Below are positions 1-7,606 of a stretch of 11,267 bases of DNA, piece after piece (position 1 is the first letter of the stretch; each line of letters opens with the position of its first letter). The notes below the pieces were generated by a model. That model saw nothing but the letters and a program-made list of their open reading frames with translations, did no database searches and was not told the origin of the DNA. The stretch is from assembly GCA_013791675.1 (NCBI GenBank), contig VMTI01000261.1:1-11267 (forward strand), written 5' to 3'. Origin of the DNA: a bacterium (lineage in GTDB: Bacteria; CG03). A program made the position numbers and the translations under genes.

Positions 1-647
1 AGTTTCTCAGAGCCAACTCTTTTGTTAAAACGCTGATTATGAAGGTTGAAGGCGATGAGAGAAAATGCGAGATAATTCTTTCCAGAAGTCACCCCAATTT
101 TTTAAAAGAGCTTTTTGCTGAAGAAGTGCCGGAAATTAAAGAAGGCATAGTTGAGATACTGAAAGTTGTGAGGTTCCCGGGAGTCAGAAGCAAAGCTCTG
201 GTAAAATCATTAAAAGAGCATGTTGATCCTGTCGGGACATGCGTGGGCGTGCGCGGCTCAAGAATTAAAATGATTATAAGCGAACTCGGCGGAGAGAGAA
301 TAGATATTGTGGACGCTTCAAAGAATCCTGCTGCCATTGTGGCGGCCGCGCTTAGTCCCGCCAGAGTGGAAGCCTCGGCGGTGAAAGTAAATAAAGCGAA
401 AGGGGAAGCTGTTGTAAAAATTGATCCGGCCCAGCGCGGACAGGCGCTCGGCGCCGGGGGTTTTAATATTAAGCTTGTGTCTGAATTGACCGGTTTGGAA
501 ATAGACCTGGTGGATGCTCCTGTGGCTGGCGCGCCGGATGAAAACTTAGATGGGAAAAAAGAAACCGGTGAAGACGCCGCGCCTGAGAGGGCTTCTTCGG
601 ACGCTCTTGCCGCGAAACCTGCTGTAGATGATAAGGAGAATGAATAA
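1..647 (+). CDS. nusA: Transcription termination/antitermination factor NusA, C-terminal part (5' end outside window)
   Basis: The frame is open from base 3 and ends at TAA 645-647; the N-terminal domain and much of S1 lie upstream of the window. Visible in order are the end of the S1 domain (the family's LSR-x-HP-x-FLKELF-x-EVPEI block), KH1 (VDPVGTCVGVRGSRIKMIISELGGERIDIV, seen here in two parts around the GVRG loop) and KH2 with a GAGG loop followed by FNIKLVSELTGLEIDLV. NusA binds RNA polymerase and nascent RNA and tunes pausing, termination and antitermination. After KH2 the protein ends in a short acidic, Ala/Glu/Asp-rich tail of about 45 residues with no AR2-type repeat. It is the first gene of the classic nusA-infB-rbfA block and overlaps infB by one base, so the two are probably translationally coupled. 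Identification is firm. Confidence 0.95.
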   Translation, partial: FLRANSFVKTLIMKVEGDERKCEIILSRSHPNFLKELFAEEVPEIKEGIVEILKVVRFPGVRSKALVKSLKEHVDPVGTCVGVRGSRIKMIISELGGERIDIVDASKNPAAIVAAALSPARVEASAVKVNKAKGEAVVKIDPAQRGQALGAGGFNIKLVSELTGLEIDLVDAPVAGAPDENLDGKKETGEDAAPERASSDALAAKPAVDDKENE

Positions 648-3070
648 TGGCGGTAAAATGTGAATGCAGAATTTCGGAGCTCGCGAAAGAGATGGGTGTC
701 CCGAGCAAAGAATTGATAAAAATACTTGGCAAGGAAGGTCAGACGGCTTCGTCAGGCCTGATGAAGGGCGAAGTTGAAAAATTGAAAAAAGCTTTTGCCG
801 GAGCGAAAAAAACGAAAGCGCCTGCCGCGGTAAAGAAATCTCCGTCGGACAAATCCGCGAAAAGTAAGCCGGCTAAGCCGGATGTGAAAAAAGCTGTCCC
901 GAAAAAAACTGTTTCAAAAAAGAAACAAGAAATAAAGAAAGACGAAGTTAAACCCATGAAAACCGAAAAGCCCGTTAAAAATGCGCCTTTAAAAGTCCCA
1001 GGTGCCGGCACAGAAGCCGTTCCGAAAAAAACGCGGAAACTGGAAAAACAATCAGAATACGAAACTTTTGTGCATTTATTTTCCAAAGAAATGGGATGCG
1101 ACAGCAAGACATTTATAGAAAAGATAAAGGCTCTCGGCATCACGGGTAAAAAAGCCAATTCCGGCCTCACTCAGGAAGAGGTAAAAAAGATAAAAGCGGC
1201 ATTTCTCGGGCCGTGTACGCCTTCGCCGAAACAAGAGGGCATTCCAGACGCCGTGATTAAAGAAATTCCTGCCGCAAAAGCCCCGCGCCAGCAAGAGCCG
1301 GCTCGGGCGCCGGCGCCTCCTCGCAAAACTATAAAAATAGATATAACCACAACTGTCGGTTCTTTGGCTGGAAAGCTCAATATGTCGACGGTGGCGCTTA
1401 TAAAAAAACTGCTAAAGCAGGGGATGTTCACCACTATTAATCAGCGCCTGGACCCAGAAACGGCTTCTTTAATTGTTCAGGAAGAAGGCTTTGAGCCGGT
1501 AATTGTGGATATTTACAAGGACGAAATAAAGAAATCGGATGACAGGGATATGAGCAGGGCTGTTCCGCGAGCGCCTGTTATAACCGTAATGGGGCATGTT
1601 GACCACGGTAAAACTTCTCTTTTGGATTACATAAGAAAATCGCATGTGGCACAGAAAGAATTCGGGAGTATAACCCAGCATATGGGAGCTTATCAGATAA
1701 AGCACGGTGATTATAACATGACTTTTCTGGACACACCCGGACATGAGGCTTTTACGGCTATGAGGATGAGAGGCACGCAGGTGACGGATCTGGTTGTGCT
1801 TGTTGTCGCAGCGGATGACGGCATAATGCCGCAGACGCGGGAAGCTATAAGCCATGCGAGGCTGGGAAGCGTGCCTATTATAGTGGCGGTAAATAAAATT
1901 GATTTGCCCGCCGCGAATCTGGAAAACACAAAGCAGCAGCTTGCTCAGGAAAACCTTTTGCCTGAGGACTGGGGCGGCAAAACCATAGTGGTGCCCATCT
2001 CGGCGAAAACAGGCGCGGGGGTGGCCGAACTGCTGGATATGATTCAGCTTCAGACGGAGATGATGGACCTTAAAGCTGACCGGCTCTGCCGGGCAAGAGG
2101 CGTGATTCTTGAGGCGGCGCTGGATTCGCGCAGGGGGCCTGTCGCGACGGTTTTGATAACCGACGGCACTCTTAAAGTGGGAGAATCTTTTATCAGCGGT
2201 TTTTCAGGAGGCAAAGTAAGAGCCATGCATCTTGAAGGCGGAGGAAACGTAAGAGATGCTTTTCCGGGAACGCCCGTTGAGATTATGGGTTTTTCCGAAT
2301 TACCCGAAGTGGGAGATGAATTTTGCGTTATTTCAAACGCGGGCCTTTCCAGAGATATTCTTTCCTCCAGAAAAAAAATAAAAGACGGTATGAAATTCAG
2401 CGCTCTCTCCGGCCTTTCCGGCGGTGATGCAGGTGATGACAAAACCGTCAAGATAATACTTAAAAGCGATGTGCAGGGGTCACTTGAAGCCATCAAGGAC
2501 TCGTTGTCAAAAATGGCCAATACTGAAGTGCGCCTTCAGATTGTTCATGCCGCCAGCGGAGGCATAAATCAGAGTGATGTATTGCTTGCGCAGGCTTCGG
2601 GCTCCGTTATTATAGGTTTCAATGTGAAGGGGTCGGATAAGGTTGAATACGACGCTCAGGAAAAAGGCGTGGAAATAAGAATTTATACGGTGATATACAA
2701 ACTTCTGGAGGATGTGAAAAAAGCTCTTGAGGGCAAGTTGGCCCCGGTTTACAACGAAGCTCCCATAGGCTGTGCCGAAGTGTTAAAAACATATAATATT
2801 TCGCGCATAGGAACGGTTGCGGGCTGCGTTGTCACTAAAGGCAAATTAAAGCAGAAAGCAAGAGCCAGGCTTGTGAGAGACAATATAATAGTTTATACAG
2901 GCCGTTTAGCGACGCTCAGGAGATTTAAGGATGACGCCTCCGAAGTGATGGAAGGCATGGAATGCGGCATTACGCTTGAAAAATATAATGATCTCAAACC
3001 CGCCGATATTATAGAAGCTTACGAACTTGAGAAAATAGCGCGGGTTCTTGAGGATGCTAAGGACGAGTAA
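647..3070 (+). CDS. infB: Translation initiation factor IF-2
   Basis: A GTPase that brings fMet-tRNA to the 30S subunit and promotes 70S joining. The G domain is complete: G1 GHVDHGKT at residues 316-323, G2 GSIT at 340-343, G3 DTPGH at 362-366, G4 NKID at 416-419 and G5 SAK at 452-454. The EF-Tu-like domain II, IF-2 domain III and C-terminal fMet-tRNA-binding domain follow, and 807 aa is within the family range. The N-terminus carries three IF2_N-type helical modules, at roughly 6-50, 138-188 and 228-285. The first two are similar to each other (both end SGL-x-x-x-EV-x-K-x-KAAF-like) and are separated by a Lys/Ala/Pro-rich linker. The start ATG overlaps the nusA stop (TAATG), and AAGGAG at 633-638 sits 8 nt upstream, which fixes the start. 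Oddity: G2 reads GSIT where most IF-2 proteins have GGIT. Confidence 0.97.
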   Translation: MAVKCECRISELAKEMGVPSKELIKILGKEGQTASSGLMKGEVEKLKKAFAGAKKTKAPAAVKKSPSDKSAKSKPAKPDVKKAVPKKTVSKKKQEIKKDEVKPMKTEKPVKNAPLKVPGAGTEAVPKKTRKLEKQSEYETFVHLFSKEMGCDSKTFIEKIKALGITGKKANSGLTQEEVKKIKAAFLGPCTPSPKQEGIPDAVIKEIPAAKAPRQQEPARAPAPPRKTIKIDITTTVGSLAGKLNMSTVALIKKLLKQGMFTTINQRLDPETASLIVQEEGFEPVIVDIYKDEIKKSDDRDMSRAVPRAPVITVMGHVDHGKTSLLDYIRKSHVAQKEFGSITQHMGAYQIKHGDYNMTFLDTPGHEAFTAMRMRGTQVTDLVVLVVAADDGIMPQTREAISHARLGSVPIIVAVNKIDLPAANLENTKQQLAQENLLPEDWGGKTIVVPISAKTGAGVAELLDMIQLQTEMMDLKADRLCRARGVILEAALDSRRGPVATVLITDGTLKVGESFISGFSGGKVRAMHLEGGGNVRDAFPGTPVEIMGFSELPEVGDEFCVISNAGLSRDILSSRKKIKDGMKFSALSGLSGGDAGDDKTVKIILKSDVQGSLEAIKDSLSKMANTEVRLQIVHAASGGINQSDVLLAQASGSVIIGFNVKGSDKVEYDAQEKGVEIRIYTVIYKLLEDVKKALEGKLAPVYNEAPIGCAEVLKTYNISRIGTVAGCVVTKGKLKQKARARLVRDNIIVYTGRLATLRRFKDDASEVMEGMECGITLEKYNDLKPADIIEAYELEKIARVLEDAKDE

Positions 3071-3082
3071 TAGTTTTTTCGT

Positions 3083-3502
3083 ATGCGCATTGAAAGAAGA
3101 GTAAAACTCACCAAACAGATAAAAAGGGAAGTCAACAGTATTATACACAAAGATTTCCACTTTCCGCTGGGAGTTATTCTGACGGTGACGGATGTATCTA
3201 TTTCCGACGATTGCCGTAACTGCCAAATTTTTTACAGTGTCTTTACCGTGGAGGAATCGCACCTTGAGAGGGAAACCGCCCGGATAAGCCGGAGGCTGGC
3301 GGGAAAAGCCGGTTATTTTAAGGGCATAATCGGAAGAAACATGCGTCTTAAAATTGTGCCGGATGTTTATTTCAAACTGGATACGACGCCTGTGAAGGCC
3401 GCGAAAATTGATGAGATTTTTGTAGAAATATCAAAAGAAAACACGGAAAAAAACGCTCATGCCGCTAATTCATCAGGGGAAAATAACGAGAGCCTGAAAT
3501 GA
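3083..3502 (+). CDS. rbfA: 30S ribosome-binding factor A
   Basis: RbfA is a small type-II KH protein that binds the 30S subunit near the 5' end of 16S rRNA and assists late 30S maturation and cold adaptation. The 139-aa product shows the family's pattern: an N-terminal R-x-x-R-V-x-x-x-I-x-x-E-I-like helix (MRIERRVKLTKQIKREV), a strand with LTVTDVSIS-DDCRNCQIFYSV, a central helix leading to KAGYFKGIIGRNMRLKIVP and a final strand pair ending in FKLDTTPVKAAKIDEIF. It is divergent, with a low-complexity Asn/Glu-rich tail after residue ~115. It lies 12 nt after infB, and its stop (TGA 3500-3502) overlaps the next ATG (3499-3501) as ATGA. No strong Shine-Dalgarno is visible; the nearest purine run, AAGGACGAG, is about 17 nt upstream. 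Order and motifs make the call secure. Confidence 0.9.
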   Translation: MRIERRVKLTKQIKREVNSIIHKDFHFPLGVILTVTDVSISDDCRNCQIFYSVFTVEESHLERETARISRRLAGKAGYFKGIIGRNMRLKIVPDVYFKLDTTPVKAAKIDEIFVEISKENTEKNAHAANSSGENNESLK

Positions 3503-5697
3503 GCGCGCACATAAAAACGGGAACTGTCCCCGTTTTTTCCGTTTTTTCGCTTTTTCTCCGGTTGTTGACAGGCGTTTTTATTTTACTCGGAGTTTCTCTT
3601 TCTTATGGCGCCGGCGACGTTGGGCTGGTTTTTAATTTATCCGGCGCGTCATCCAAAACTCTCGTCGCTCTTTGTTCGGAACTGGAGTCTTCTCCCTCTT
3701 CGGGCGCGTCGTTTTTTATTCCGTGGGATATGCTTGAAGATATGCGCCGCGAAGGGATTAATGGCAAACTCGCGGAACTTTTTTCATCCGGACAGGCCGA
3801 ACTTCTTTCCGGTATTTATTATGATATTGACCTTTACAGAGCCCCCGAGGATATTTTATACAGTCAGATAAAAAGATTTAAATTGCTCGCCGAAAGCGTC
3901 GCGGGAACCGCATCTTCCGGTTTTTATCCGGCGGGTATGAAACTCAGCCAACGTTCGCTGGGCGCGCTTAAAAACATAGGTTTTAAGTATTCTCTGGCGG
4001 ATGAAAATTGTGTCCCCGAAGTCCTTGAGGCGCAGCGCCTGCAAACTTTTCTTATGAGCGATGGCCTGCTGCTTTATTCCGTAAGCAGAAAAATCTCAAA
4101 GGCCGCTTCTCTTCCTCCCTCCAGAAATTGGATTGACGGATTTGTGAAAACATCAGCTGTTATATGTGATGATGTGTCAGGTTCCATTCCCGGAGGCGCT
4201 GTGGTTTTTAATGTGGAAATAGCGGGTTACACCAGCGAAGATGTCGCGGATTTGTTTTCAGCTTTGCGCAAACTGAATATTAAATTAAAAAGCATCAGGC
4301 AGCTTTCGCTTAAAGAGCCGTCTTATTTCAAGGAGCTGCCGTCCATCAACGCGGAAGAGCCGAAGAAACTCAGCGGGTTTCAGGAATTGTTTTTGGCGGA
4401 ATGGAATAAATTCCAATCTATGGCGTCATCGTTTCCCGCGCATCTTTCGGAAAATATTTATAAAATGGGTAAAAATGAGTATTTCGCGACGCCTCTGGCG
4501 AATGAAAATGTAAGCAAAATGCTGTCTTTGACGGAGGATTTTTACTCTTTTTCCGATGGCTTTGACCTGTCTCTTCCAGGCAAAAACATTTTCGCGGTGA
4601 GCAACGGTTATTTCAGAATATATTTTTCGGCGAAAAATCTTAACCCTGTTTTGATAGCCGTGCCGTCTTTGGGCATTATTGCCGCGGGAAATACTTCCGG
4701 CGGCGTTGGCGATTACGCGCTGAAAACTTATGTTAATTTCCGTTCTTACGATAATGGATGGGAAATTAAAAAAGATATGAAAAAAGATTCTTTCCGGATT
4801 ACGGCGACTATCAAGGATTATCCGCTTGATATAAAGAAAACATTCGTCATGTCCAAAGGCAGGGATGTTTTGAAATATTATTGTTCAATCATAAACAGCG
4901 GTGACCTCGGCGTTTCCTGCGATGTGGCTTTGAATATGATGCCCGCGGGAAGCTCCGCGGTTTATATGGAAACTACCGGTGGAAATTATTCCGGTTCTTT
5001 TCAGAACGCCTCAAAAGAGTTTGGCGAAATAAAAGAATTATCCTTCCCGTCGGGAAATCGTGCCGCTAAGTTAAAGTTCGTCGCGAATTATCCGTATTTT
5101 CTGACGCTCAGAGAAACATCGGCGGAAGTGTCGTATAGCAAAAAGGAACTTTCTCCCTCGGACAGGCTTCTTACAGAAGCGCATTATTCATACGGGGATT
5201 TTAAAGCTCCGGAGAACGCGAAGGAGCTTTTTAAATATTCGGATATTTTTCTTGACGGTCTTCCCAATGAAAAATTATGGGAGACTGCCGGCCGTTTTAT
5301 AGACCCCCGGCGTGACGGGCCTGACGGAGCCGATATAAGCGCTGTTTATTACGCGCAGGGCGCAAACATAGGATATATTTTCGCGGAAGGCGATTTTGAT
5401 AAAACTTCTAATTTTTATATAGCGCAGAAAGGCGCAGGCAGTGATGTTATGTATTCAAAAGTGCCGGCGCCGGACAAATTGCTCTATTATGTGAAAGTGC
5501 CCGTTGACCAGGGTTCCCCGTCGTCATACAGGTGGGAAGGCGGTGTGTGGCTGAACACTTTTGAAAAAGGTTTTTCCATATTCGCGGGCAAGTCGCTGGA
5601 AATAAGACTGCCCTTGGCTTTGACTGCCGGAGACTGGGCGGTGTATCTTGAAAGCGGCGGAAAAATAAGCGACAGCGTTTATTTTGAAGTGAAATAG
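3499..5697 (+). CDS. Exported GH57-like (4-alpha-glucanotransferase/amylase-type) protein, catalytic residues apparently lost
   Basis: The 732-aa product has a long N-terminal signal sequence: hydrophobic core about residues 22-36, with likely cleavage near SYGA-G at 36-39. Residues 90-170 align by eye with the GH57 glucanotransferase barrel: GQAELLSGIYYD (98-109), a helix with EDILYSQI, then GFYPAGMK (141-148) and GALKNIGFKYSLADE. In active GH57 enzymes the block at 141-148 reads GVWL-T-E-R-V-W and holds the nucleophile Glu. Here Gly146 takes that place. The acid/base Asp block (DDGEKFG-type) aligns with F237-N-V-E-I-A-G, and no HxHQP motif is visible near the N-terminus. Residues ~360-560 look like a beta-sandwich as in the C-terminal domain of these enzymes, and ~595-730 (DPRRDGPDG, then strand-rich sequence) may be a carbohydrate-binding or DOMON-like module. 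The start ATG overlaps the rbfA stop, and ispF begins 1 nt after it. The function is probably a periplasmic glycan-binding or structural role. An unrecognised enzyme family is the alternative. Confidence 0.6.
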   Translation: MSAHIKTGTVPVFSVFSLFLRLLTGVFILLGVSLSYGAGDVGLVFNLSGASSKTLVALCSELESSPSSGASFFIPWDMLEDMRREGINGKLAELFSSGQAELLSGIYYDIDLYRAPEDILYSQIKRFKLLAESVAGTASSGFYPAGMKLSQRSLGALKNIGFKYSLADENCVPEVLEAQRLQTFLMSDGLLLYSVSRKISKAASLPPSRNWIDGFVKTSAVICDDVSGSIPGGAVVFNVEIAGYTSEDVADLFSALRKLNIKLKSIRQLSLKEPSYFKELPSINAEEPKKLSGFQELFLAEWNKFQSMASSFPAHLSENIYKMGKNEYFATPLANENVSKMLSLTEDFYSFSDGFDLSLPGKNIFAVSNGYFRIYFSAKNLNPVLIAVPSLGIIAAGNTSGGVGDYALKTYVNFRSYDNGWEIKKDMKKDSFRITATIKDYPLDIKKTFVMSKGRDVLKYYCSIINSGDLGVSCDVALNMMPAGSSAVYMETTGGNYSGSFQNASKEFGEIKELSFPSGNRAAKLKFVANYPYFLTLRETSAEVSYSKKELSPSDRLLTEAHYSYGDFKAPENAKELFKYSDIFLDGLPNEKLWETAGRFIDPRRDGPDGADISAVYYAQGANIGYIFAEGDFDKTSNFYIAQKGAGSDVMYSKVPAPDKLLYYVKVPVDQGSPSSYRWEGGVWLNTFEKGFSIFAGKSLEIRLPLALTAGDWAVYLESGGKISDSVYFEVK
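3513..3538 (+). repeat. Short palindromic repeat / terminator-like hairpin after rbfA
   Basis: AAAAACGGG (3513-3521) pairs perfectly with CCCGTTTTT (3529-3537) around a 7-nt loop, AACTGTC, and a run of six T's ends at 3538. The structure begins 10 nt after the rbfA stop, so it fits an intrinsic terminator of the nusA-infB-rbfA operon. The sequence GGGAACTGTCCCCGTTTTT also resembles a short dispersed motif containing TGTCCCC that I recall recurring in many uncultivated Gram-negative genomes, sometimes near REP-associated (Y1) transposases. That is memory and was not searched. The element lies inside the open frame of the next gene and there encodes residues K-T-G-T-V-P-V-F. Whether it ends transcription, is only a repeat, or both, cannot be decided from sequence. 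Confidence 0.6.
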
Positions 5698-5698
5698 C

Positions 5699-6154
5699 AT
5701 GAAAGTGGGAATAGGTTTTGACGTGCATCCTCTGGAGGGCGGAATACCGTTGTATCTGGGCGGAGTCAGGATCAATTCAGATAAAGGCCTTAAGGGGCAT
5801 TCCGACGGTGACGCGCTGATTCACGCTGTTATGGACGCGCTTCTGGGCGCCGCCGGCAAAGGCGACAAAGGAAAATATTTTCCTGACACCGATCCTAAAT
5901 TCAAAGGGATATCTTCGGTTAAGCTTCTGGCCGAAACTATGAAAATCACAGCCGCTAAAGTTGTCAACATAGATTGCGTAGTGTTCGCCGAAAAGCCGCA
6001 TCTCTCAAAATATTACGGAAAAATTCAGACGAAGCTCGCGGCTCTGCTCAAAATTAAAAAATCCGCCGTGAGCGTTAAGGCGACAAGGCCGGAGGGTCTC
6101 GGAATCGCAGGAACGGGTATAGCCTGTTTTTGCGCCTGCCTCATTAAAAATTAA
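5699..6154 (+). CDS. ispF: 2-C-methyl-D-erythritol 2,4-cyclodiphosphate synthase
   Basis: IspF cyclises CDP-methylerythritol 2-phosphate to MEcPP, releasing CMP, in the non-mevalonate isoprenoid pathway. The 151-aa product shows the metal-site residues Asp8 and His10 (GFDVHP) and His42 (near DALIHAVMDALLGAAGKGD), the HSDGDA signature at 34-39, and FPDTDP at 61-66. The CDP-binding region reads KATRPEGLG (127-135), where most homologues have KATTTE-x-LG. The next stretch, GTGIA, is two residues shorter than the usual GRGEGIA, so part of the C-terminal motif is missing or changed. The overall fold signature and length (usually about 155-160 aa) still fit an active trimeric enzyme. The gene starts 1 nt after the GH57-like gene and ends 1 nt before cysS, which suggests cotranscription. 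Confidence 0.93.
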   Translation: MKVGIGFDVHPLEGGIPLYLGGVRINSDKGLKGHSDGDALIHAVMDALLGAAGKGDKGKYFPDTDPKFKGISSVKLLAETMKITAAKVVNIDCVVFAEKPHLSKYYGKIQTKLAALLKIKKSAVSVKATRPEGLGIAGTGIACFCACLIKN

Positions 6155-6155
6155 G

Positions 6156-7547
6156 TTGAGAAAGATATTTTTTTATAACACGCTGACGAAAAAAAAAGAG
6201 GAGTTCTCGACTGTTAGGGAAGATGAAGCCGGGATGTATGTGTGCGGCGTTACCCCCTACGATTACACGCATCTGGGCCACGGCCGGTGCTATGTCGTTT
6301 TTGACGCTATCAGAAGGTTTCTCAAAACCTCAGGCTTCAAGGTTAAATATGTGCAGAATTTTACGGATATTGACGATAAAATAATAGCGCGCAGCGCTGA
6401 AAAAAACACTGACTATCTTACTCTTTCGGGCAAATTTATAAATGAATATTATACTGATATCCGGCGGCTCGGAGTGGAAGACGCCGATGTGTCGCCGAAA
6501 GTGTCGGAACATATAGATGAAATAATAGAAGCTGTTTCAAAACTTGCAGCAAAGGGTTTCGCCTACGAAATTGAGGGAAGTGTATATTACAGAATAGCTA
6601 AGTTCCCGGCTTACGGAAAATTATCGGGCAGAAATATTGATGAACAGGAGCCCGGCGCGAGGGTGGAGGTGGATAAAGAGAAAGAAAGCCCGAGGGATTT
6701 CGCCGTCTGGAAAAAGTCCGGCGAGGGCGAACAGGGATGGGATTCTCCATGGGGAAAAGGGCGGCCCGGATGGCATATAGAATGTTCCGTCATGAGCGCT
6801 AAATATCTGGGGGAGACGTTTGATATTCACGGAGGTGGGCAGGACCTTGTTTTTCCGCACCATGAAAACGAGATTGCTCAAAGCGAGGCAATAACGGGAA
6901 AAACTTTCAGCCGCTTTTGGCTTCATAACGGTTTTGTAACGATAAATAAGGAAAAAATGAGCAAGTCTCTTAATAATTTTTTCACGCTCAGAGACATATA
7001 TAAGAAATTTTCTCCACAGTCGGTGAGATTTTTTCTGCTCAGCCAGCACTACCGCTCGCCCATAGATTTTTCCGAAGACGCTCTTGTTGAAGCTGAACGC
7101 GCCCTTGAAAGGGTGAACAGGATTTTTGACGAAAAGCCATTGGAAGGAAGGGCTCCCGGCGCGCCTGATACAGCGGCCGAAGTCGCCGCGGAAAAAGAGG
7201 CGGAGAAAATTTACGAGAGTTTTATGGATGCTCTCGCTGATGATTTCAATACTTCCGCCGCATTTGCCGGATTTTTCGCGCTAGTTAAGCTTTTTAACAT
7301 AACAAAATCCGCCGCTGTTTTGAGGAAGATAGAAGATATGGACAAGATACTCGGATTTCTTAAACTCGAAAAAAAGGCAAAGCGGGCATTAATATCAGAA
7401 GATGAAATTCAACGACTGATTGAAAAGCGCGCCGCGGCAAAAAAAGCGAAAGATTATGCTTCAGCCGACAGAACACGCAATGAGCTTCTTGAAAAGGGCG
7501 TTGTTATAGAAGACACGCCTTCCGGCGTCAAATGGCGTCTTAAATAA
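6156..7547 (+). CDS. cysS: Cysteinyl-tRNA synthetase
   Basis: This class I aminoacyl-tRNA synthetase charges tRNA-Cys. The 463-aa product has the usual length and architecture. The HIGH-type motif is HLGH at residues 39-42 within YDYTHLGHGR, and KMSKS is at 267-271. The zinc ligands are Cys30 (MYVCGVT), Cys210 (HIECSVMS), His235 and Glu239 (FPHHENEIAQ). The C-terminal helical anticodon-binding region includes an A-KDYASAD-x-x-R-NELLEKGVVIEDTPSG-x-x-W block typical of the family. The start is TTG, one base after the ispF stop. No ATG or GTG is in frame nearby, and the residues after the TTG (RKIFFYNTLTKKKEEF) match the usual CysRS N-terminus, so TTG is the best choice even though no clear Shine-Dalgarno is present. 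Translation probably relies on coupling from ispF. ispF-cysS adjacency is seen in other bacteria. Confidence 0.96.
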   Translation: MRKIFFYNTLTKKKEEFSTVREDEAGMYVCGVTPYDYTHLGHGRCYVVFDAIRRFLKTSGFKVKYVQNFTDIDDKIIARSAEKNTDYLTLSGKFINEYYTDIRRLGVEDADVSPKVSEHIDEIIEAVSKLAAKGFAYEIEGSVYYRIAKFPAYGKLSGRNIDEQEPGARVEVDKEKESPRDFAVWKKSGEGEQGWDSPWGKGRPGWHIECSVMSAKYLGETFDIHGGGQDLVFPHHENEIAQSEAITGKTFSRFWLHNGFVTINKEKMSKSLNNFFTLRDIYKKFSPQSVRFFLLSQHYRSPIDFSEDALVEAERALERVNRIFDEKPLEGRAPGAPDTAAEVAAEKEAEKIYESFMDALADDFNTSAAFAGFFALVKLFNITKSAAVLRKIEDMDKILGFLKLEKKAKRALISEDEIQRLIEKRAAAKKAKDYASADRTRNELLEKGVVIEDTPSGVKWRLK

Positions 7548-7606
7548 AGGTGCGGTAAATAATTTTTTGTTGTCCTGATGGCGGGAAATTTAGTAATATC
7601 AGAGCT
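7548..7606 (+). promoter_or_regulatory. Gap before the nlpD-like gene; possible weak promoter
   Basis: This 59-nt gap is one of only two larger breaks in the gene string. It is AT-rich and contains TTTTTTG at 7563-7569 and TAGTAATAT at 7591-7599. TAATAT (7594-7599) could be a -10 box, but no good -35 box sits 16-18 nt upstream of it (TTGTTG at 7567-7572 is 21 nt away). No Shine-Dalgarno precedes ATG 7607. If the -10 guess is right, the transcript would begin almost at the start codon and be leaderless. No terminator hairpin for cysS is visible. Confidence 0.2.

Noticed and set aside
739..1170. Minus-strand open frame inside infB
   Set aside because: It is a shadow of the Lys-rich IF-2 linker (Lys codons read as Phe in reverse), with no start signals or domain.
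3565..3570. Perfect TTGACA box inside the GH57-like signal peptide region
   Set aside because: No acceptable -10 hexamer lies 16-18 nt downstream, and the bases are codons for the Leu-Thr of the signal sequence.
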